From contig JAMXBB010000009.1 in the NCBI GenBank assembly GCA_024138015.1, positions 15,679,502-15,743,501 on the forward strand: DNA of 64,000 bases. The letters run 5' to 3'. Below, one piece after another: positions 57,053 to 64,000 of the stretch. The notes under the pieces were generated by a model. It was not told the DNA's origin, made no database searches, and worked only from the letters and a program-made list of their open reading frames with translations. A program made the position numbers and the translations under genes. The DNA is from Lumnitzera littorea. Lineage: Eukaryota; Streptophyta; Magnoliopsida; Myrtales; Combretaceae. The first letter of the stretch is position 1; each line of letters begins with the position of its first letter.

Positions 57053-60000
57053 ATTAATTTTATGTAAAATGTAAAAGGACTACAATATTTAAGCACTCTT
57101 TTAATTTTAGATGTTATTATTGTGTGTAGTAATAGTTTAGATTAAATGTAAATAAAGTATAATAAATTGATCGAAGCAAAATTAATGGAATAGAAAGCTA
57201 AATGAATTTTTTTCTCAATGTTTCCTTTTTTTGAAAAGATATATATTCATTTTGGTTTAGAGTACTGAATGAAAGGAAAAATGAACCCTATTATATAAAC
57301 TATTTTGTTCAACCTTGATACACCCCAAATGGTTTTCAGTGTAAGTTTGACTTTCACATATTTAAAACTTACATTTAAGTGGCTAATTGTAAGATCACAA
57401 AAACTTTAGTTATTCTCACTATTAACCTAGTAAAAACCTTCTGGTAAGGAAAATCGTAGTTCAATATTATACTAAAATGAAAACGTATATATATATATAT
57501 ATATTTTTTGTAAAAGAAATGTACCCTAAGCATTACCAATATGTTTGGAAGAGAAAAGGAATTTAAAGAAAAAAAAAAAAGCAAAGTGAGAGGAAAGGCA
57601 ATAAATATCCAAAAGAAACAACCAAATTCATAAATTGAACCAAGCAAACTAGCCACTAAAAATACTTAATAAAATGACATTTTAAGTTGAGTATATTTTA
57701 GTCCATACAAAAAGTTCCTAAAAACCTTATTTGATAATAGATGAGTACAAATTATAGTCCTTTATTTTGAAATAGATCTACTGCGCAAAAACTCTTAAGA
57801 ACAAGTGTACCATCCACAAAATTGAAGAAATGATTCAAAGGTAAGTAAAAGAAAATGGTTTTTCCATAAATCCATAAGATTTTGAGTTTTAAGTTCTGTT
57901 TTTCTCTTTAAGGCTTAGAGAAAAAAAAATCAAGAAAAAAAAAATCTAGTGTGACAAGTTGTGGGTGGATTCGCAAATTCCAAGAGTATGTGTTGGATTC
58001 CAAATTTACAGGTAAGATCATCATCTGTTTCTTTTATTTTCATTATGAATTAGTATTTTAATTTTGTTATGGTTTTTGAAAGGAGAAGGGTTAGATTTCA
58101 AATTTGACAAATGCTGGTGTTTGATTGTTGAATATGAAGAGAAATTCGTATTTGTTGAGTTAGAGATCTTTTACAAAATTGATTCAAAGGATGGCTTTGT
58201 GTTGGTGATGGAGTTTTGGTGTGAAGAATGGTGTTTCAGAGCGACAATTTGCAAAGTAAGAGGATCCCGGTCTAGGATTACGGGTGTGATCTTGATCGTA
58301 ATTCTCACAAATATGTTGGGAATGAGGCATGCACATGGAATTGAAGGAATTAAGTGGCTAAAATGATCATGGCCATGATCTAAGGCATGATCATGTTATT
58401 TTGCAAAGAAGGATAATCATGGCCAAGGTTCATAGCCATGATTTTTAGCGAACCTAGGGTTTACTATTTGATTTTGGTGAGAACAAAAGAAAAATTATAT
58501 GATCAAACATGTTATTACTTAATTGTATTGAGTTTATTGAAAAGAATAATTATTTTGTATTATGATTATAAACATCAATTAACTCTATAAGATATTTAGA
58601 TTTGAAAGATGTACAAGCATCATTAAAGTTAAATTGTATATTGTGGATGTTCTTTGTTGTGTTTAAAAAATGGAAATAGGTGAAAGTAGCCTATCGGCTT
58701 AACGACTCATGGATATTACCAACTTGATGGTGAAGTGGTCCAAATTAGAGGTTAGAGTGCATTTTGATCACTGAACTGGCATGCCAATGTTCATGTTAAC
58801 AGTTATCTTACTTACCGTCATGATGGTGAGAATATGATATTGCCATACTAGTAAGTCTATTTCAACTAGCCATTGGTGCATTTAATGCACAATAATAGGA
58901 AGAATTGAATGAGATAATATAAATGCTCAACAACCTGACTAAGGATAATAAAGAGTTGATCTTTTGCTGTAATATTCTAATTTTTTTTGTACTTTTATTG
59001 TCTATTAGATAGCGTTTGGTTGTAAAGACTAGACTAGATAAAGAGAACTGAATAAAACAAGTATAAGGAAGATTAAATAGTACAAACTTATTATATCATA
59101 TTTGGTTTATACAATATTAGACACAAAATTTATATTAAAAATTAATTATTTGCATTATAAAATAAATTATTTTTCATAATATTTAATAAAAATAATATTC
59201 ATTAACTTAATATTATAACATGGAGAGGCATTTTTAAGAATGCAATTTTTTTTTTTATTTTTGTCTAGTGGATTTCATTTTTGTATCGTGGTTTAGTTAG
59301 AACAAAATTTAAATATTTTGTCTAATCCATCAATTTAATTTTTATCCAGTCATCAAGTAAATTTATAAATCAAATATGGGACAAAATTTTGTATTCAATC
59401 CAATATCACAAAAATTGCATAATCAAATGCTATCTTATTCTCATTATTTTCTGTACCCTAATTTACTAATATTTAGATAGATTTAAAATATAGTATTTAT
59501 GAGTTATTAGTTGCAAAGTATTGAGAGTTAAAATCACTACACCAATAATCCTTGAGATTGAGTTTTGTGCTATTAGTTGAGATTGTGATTTGTGTTAAAA
59601 ATTATAAGTAGGAAACTTATGTAATCAAATTTATGTTTATGTATCTCTTCAAACTTAGATTGAGAAATCGATAAAGTAGTGTGAAGTCCTCAATAGTTGG
59701 CATTATATGTCTGTGACAAGTAGAGGGCAATCTGAACTCCACATTAAATCCGAGCTTGATTTTTTTTATCCTTATCTCTCTTAATTTTTGTACTTATTAT
59801 TGTTTTATCATTATCTTAATTATACTCAATATTGCATTTAGTGCTTAATTTCAAAAAGAAGATTAATTTGTCCTTAAAACTGAATTTACTCCTCCTCTTA
59901 AGTCTTAGCTTAGTGTTCTTCAATTTCAAGGTAAGAATTTGTTGCTTTGTAAGCGATTACACTAAGGAGCAAGACTAGTGTTTTGTTTTGGGTGCAAAAT

Positions 60001-63000
60001 TTTTTATTCTCTCTTGAATATTAACCTTTATTCCACAAAGCTTGTTCCAATAAATTGTTACACCTACTCAAAGTATTTTATTAATACTTAACATTTTGAT
60101 AGCAACTCTGAATTAAGATTAAACCCTCTAAAGAGTATATGTATTGTATTATGTCTAGGACAGTTATGTGAAAGTGTAACAAATTGTTTAGAGCTACATA
60201 TAAAAGTGTCTTTACTTGCCTTACCTACATGTGTATGTGTATCCTATGCTAAAAGACCAATGTTTCTCCCGCTAAATTACAATGGTCTTAAACAAAAAAA
60301 TAGAAGAAGAAAAGATTATAAGTTTACGAAACTATTTTTGTACCAAACTATATTTAGAAGGTTATTTGTAACCTTTAGTGGTTATTTACAACCTATAAAG
60401 GTTGAGCCAATCTATCATAGCTTATGGGTGCTAAAGTATATTTCAAAAGGTTCAAAGAATATATTTACGTCAAATTTAAAGTTTATGTGATTATTTTAAT
60501 TTTTTAAATTTTATTTTATGAAAATATTATAAAAATACATATAAAATATAAGTATTTGTTTAAAAATAAAACAATAGTTTAATTTAAATTTCCTTCCAAT
60601 CTCGCCTTTTTTTTTCCCCTAAACTCATTTCTTTCCCTTTTCACTGCCTTTTAAAACATGAATACGTAACTTTCGCTTTAAATTCTTCCTTTATGTTCGT
60701 TCCCTCAATGCATCATCGTGTACATGTCGGCAGGTGGATATCAATTTTATAAAAGGCAACGTAAACATTAATGAAGTTTATTAAGGATGTTTTATTTTTT
60801 ACAAAAATAATAATGTCATCCATCTCGTATTTAATTTATATATTTTTAAATTTAAATTATTAAATAAATTATAAATTTAATAATTTAAATTTAAAATAAT
60901 AAAAATAAATAATAGGAAATAACGGGCGTATGAGAAACGCTTCGGACGAGACAACGTGCTAGATTTGCGGGCACAGCCACAGGACAATTATTGATGATGT
61001 AAGGAATGACATCGGAATTATGGCTAGTAAAAAAGGCGAAGGCCTAGCATCGAAGTCGGAACAGCCAACTTGTCAAGTAGAGCAAGTGATGTGACCGGTA
61101 AAACAAAGCATAAATACCTAAATTTTCTCCTGTTTGCTATTCCCATACTTAAAAATGTCAATTTACTGCACATAAAATATTCAAGATTATTTATAATATT
61201 TAATTAAATAGCTAGTTATAATAATAAGTGAAATCCAAATAACTAATTATAAAATTGTATTAAGTTCAGGTAGATAACTATAAAAATGAGTAGATTTTCG
61301 ATATTAAATTAATATTTTTAAATTTCAGTTAATTAACTATAAAAATACATAAATTTGTTCCTTACAAGAAAGCAAAAGGTAAAGCTTTTGAAATATCATT
61401 TCGTGGAAGCAAAAGTTGGAAGAACTCAACTATACCCCACGATCATATGGCCCATAGAAAAGGAATCGTCCATACGATACGAAAAGATTGACACGTCAGT
61501 GTAGATTATTTTATCTTGGTTTGGATTTGTTCCATGCAGGAAACTACTAAATAGGCACCATAGGAGCAATTATTAAAAAGTGAAGAAAAAACATTTTTAA
61601 GATTTTATATATTTATATTTTGCCGAAATATATAATCAATCTATAAAAACATACACACAAGTCAATGTTTGTAATAATCCAAAACACATATTATGCTTAT
61701 ATAATTTACCTAAAAGTATTTTCTCATAGCCTTTTTAAGTATCTAAGCCACGTTTTAGCGAGAGTAATATTAAAAAACACGTAAATGGCTAACTTAGCAT
61801 GTCAAAATATTAGACTAAGTGGAATAGCAATTTAAATTTGATTCTTTAAATTAGTAATAACATTAAAAGTTAGTCCATCCATATCTTGAGGTAATTTGGT
61901 GAGATTTAATTTAATAAGCTTGGAACATAAATAGTTGAGGTCATCCACCCACTTGCAGCCTATCTCAATAGGTTCTTTCTTTCAGGAAAGAGGATTCTGA
62001 TGCATAAGCTCATGGCAAGCCCATAAGAGAATTGATGAATAAATAAACTCATTAAATTTTTACCAATGCCTCCATGTTTGGATACAATAAAACCTTTACT
62101 ATTGAATATGAAAGAAGATTGGAAATGAAACTAGCCACTTTTGTTTAAGAATAATAGGATTGATGCTCTAACCTTCTAAAAATGTAACTTAAAAATTTGA
62201 GCCCAATAAAATTATTTTACTATTCTTCTTTTGGTTAAACTCTAAGTTATTCCCTTTGTGTCACCTCTACAATACTTTTTTGATGTCATATGAACTATGA
62301 AGTTCATACTGTATACACATAGTAACATCAATCGAATCATTGTGTCTGTAAAATATATGCAACTTTTTCTACATTTTTTTTTTCTTCACGCAGATCTATG
62401 TTGTTTTTCTCTCACCTATACAAAGAGAGTTCTTGCATCTATTCATTTGACATATTGTTTTTTTTTTTTTTAATTATTTAACACGGTTTTTGTGCCTTTT
62501 CACTTTCCTTACCTTCGTATGGTACACATTAGAGGCTGTAAACTTCTAAATCAAAGTCAAAATATGGAGCTTTGGCATTTTTGGGTCAAAGTGCATCTAA
62601 CAACCGAGTGAAGCTCCCACTCCATTCCCATTTTGTTGTCTATTGTGCCTTCTACAAATGTACTTTGCCATAAGTTTATCTCAGTTGATCTGTGGACTTG
62701 TATAGTAGGGCTTATGATAGGTGTGAGTCATTCTTATATCAAAACATTTTTTCTTTCTAAATCATTAATTTATTGCTTGTTTTCATGGTTTTCTTATCCA
62801 ACTTCACATGGAAAATTGCACTTCCTTCCTTGTTCTTTTATTATTGTTGGTTTCTTTTGCACCATAACGACTTTTCGATCTAAAACTTCCGTGTTTGTGC
62901 ACAACAATCACCTCGTTAACAAAAAAATTATAGAAAAGGAAGAGCCCAAAAGAAAGTATGAGAAAAACATAACTCTAATGAAATTATGCTTTGATTAGCC

Positions 63001-64000
63001 CTTATATAAATGGAAAAAGGAAATCAAGTATAATAAAGTGAAAAGGCATAAGTTGAAGTTATAAAATTGAAAAATTATTTTACCAAAATTGTTGGTCTTA
63101 GATGCTTATTAATAGAGTCTTTGTGTAAGCCTAAAGTAGAGTGGGTTGATGAGCTTATAACCCGCTTAGATAAACCTGCACAAAAAACAAATGATTAAAT
63201 AAGCACCGAAAGTTACTTTAGTATGATCATTTCAATACTTAAATCAGTTTATAAGCAATGATAAAGCTAAAACTAGAAGGAAACTGTTCTAATCGTCAAA
63301 GATCGAACTAGCTTTAGAGATCAAGAAAGTATTACCGTATAAAAAGGAGTTCAGACTTTTATAGATGAAGGATTGACAAAAAGGAGGTTTAAGGTCTACC
63401 ATCTTAGGTATGGTGCCCTTGGATGGTGGGACTTTCCAATAAGGGTTTAGGCATAAAAGTAGTCATGAAATCTTAGTATATGTTTTTTCCTACTTATAAG
63501 GCTTTTAAGGCATTCTATAGTCCTTTGTCCCTAAGATACATCAGGAGTAGTGCAATTGGGACTGTGCTTGATTTTCCTACCATGATGCTTAGTCTTTTAT
63601 TCGAGCACTAAGGAGGTTGAGGCTAGAGGTGCTTTATTCAAGATACTCTTAGGAGAAATTAATGAACTTGTTTATCATGGGTCTTTTGCTAGGATAGTCT
63701 TGAGCCTATAACTTGAGCTCCAAAATCCACCATCAACAACTTTTTCTAAAGTGAAAAGTGTGTAAGCTCAACTTAAAAAACCAAACAAAGAAATAATATA
63801 AGTGTGCAAAGTTAAATGTTAAAGAAAAGAAAAAGTAGAAGCTCATGTATACTTGTTTAAAATCATCCTTATTCAAATATGCAATAGGATTTTTATTTTT
63901 TTTACTTGTCATTTTTAGAATTGAAATATAAATAATATTTTAATTGGCCATTATCCATGTCTAAACTAACTCATGGTGTAACTAACTTTATTGATGATTA
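57053..64000. other. Anonymous AT-rich DNA to the end of the window
   Basis: I find no gene. Noted are a (TA)n run at 57485-57506, a perfect palindrome at 58365-58380, and a GC-richer patch near 60920-61100. Open frames at 58064-58366, 60206-60490 and 62633-62998 have no motif I recognise and sit in AT-rich DNA without splice or promoter support. Confidence 0.5.

Noticed and set aside
58064..58366. 100-codon + strand frame rich in Cys, Trp and Phe
   Set aside because: No domain, no typical start context, and AT-rich surroundings; chance or old transposon sequence.
62633..62998. 121-codon + strand frame with hydrophobic segments
   Set aside because: It could suggest a small membrane protein, but composition follows the AT-rich background and nothing else supports a gene.
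1..64000. CRISPR array, organelle DNA insertion or rRNA genes
   Set aside because: No regular short-repeat/spacer pattern and no recognisable plastid, mitochondrial or rRNA sequence; the tandem arrays have long units without unique spacers.

Overview
The window looks like nuclear DNA of a dicot plant. It is AT-rich, dominated by decayed transposable elements, and contains spliced coding sequence. I find one convincing intact host gene, a two-exon group VII ERF transcription factor at 45759-47337. It has the Cys-2 N-terminal degron motif of the plant oxygen-sensing ERFs (RAP2.2/RAP2.12 type). I cannot name the species.

Layout. 1-840: tail of a Ty3/gypsy polyprotein and the start of its 3' LTR. 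1098-2010: a broken Mutator-like (MULE) transposase. 4720-5275: an array with a 139-bp period. 7650-9990: a decayed element joining a MULE-type N-terminal segment to a plant mobile domain (PMD, MAIN/MAIL1-like) with preserved introns. 9991-16800: mostly anonymous AT-rich DNA.

16817-38036 is a nested stack of retrotransposons. The outer element is a Tat-lineage Ty3/gypsy copy on the + strand, with gag, protease, RT, two RNase H domains and integrase. Its long 3' region holds a 96-bp tandem array and an ORF on the opposite strand. Its integrase is split by a complete minus-strand Ty3/gypsy element (22831-30529, target-site duplication CTACT). Three copies of another LTR family lie in the stack: one inside the minus-strand element (26421-27438), one 18 bases beyond it (30548-31500) and one in the outer 3' LTR (36783-37519). 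Removing the two integrase insertions joins the reading frame again.

38037-45570 holds a 1.33-kb non-autonomous element with a 10-bp target-site duplication (39542-40871) and a lone Copia-type LTR with a primer-binding site (40911-41308). The ERF gene follows, then AT-rich tandem duplications (47735-48270). Further right are a LINE reverse-transcriptase remnant (53860-54262) interrupted or abutted by a 2.1-kb solo LTR (54289-56373), a MITE-like foldback (56777-57052) and anonymous DNA to the end.

All retroelement and transposase coding regions I could read carry stop codons or frameshifts, so the mobile elements look inactive. No CRISPR array, rRNA gene or bacterial-type system is present. 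I did not find a convincing undescribed system. The most unusual items are the PMD element without transposase, the antisense ORF and 96-bp array in the Tat element, and the fully resolvable insertion history. All reading was by eye, without database searches.
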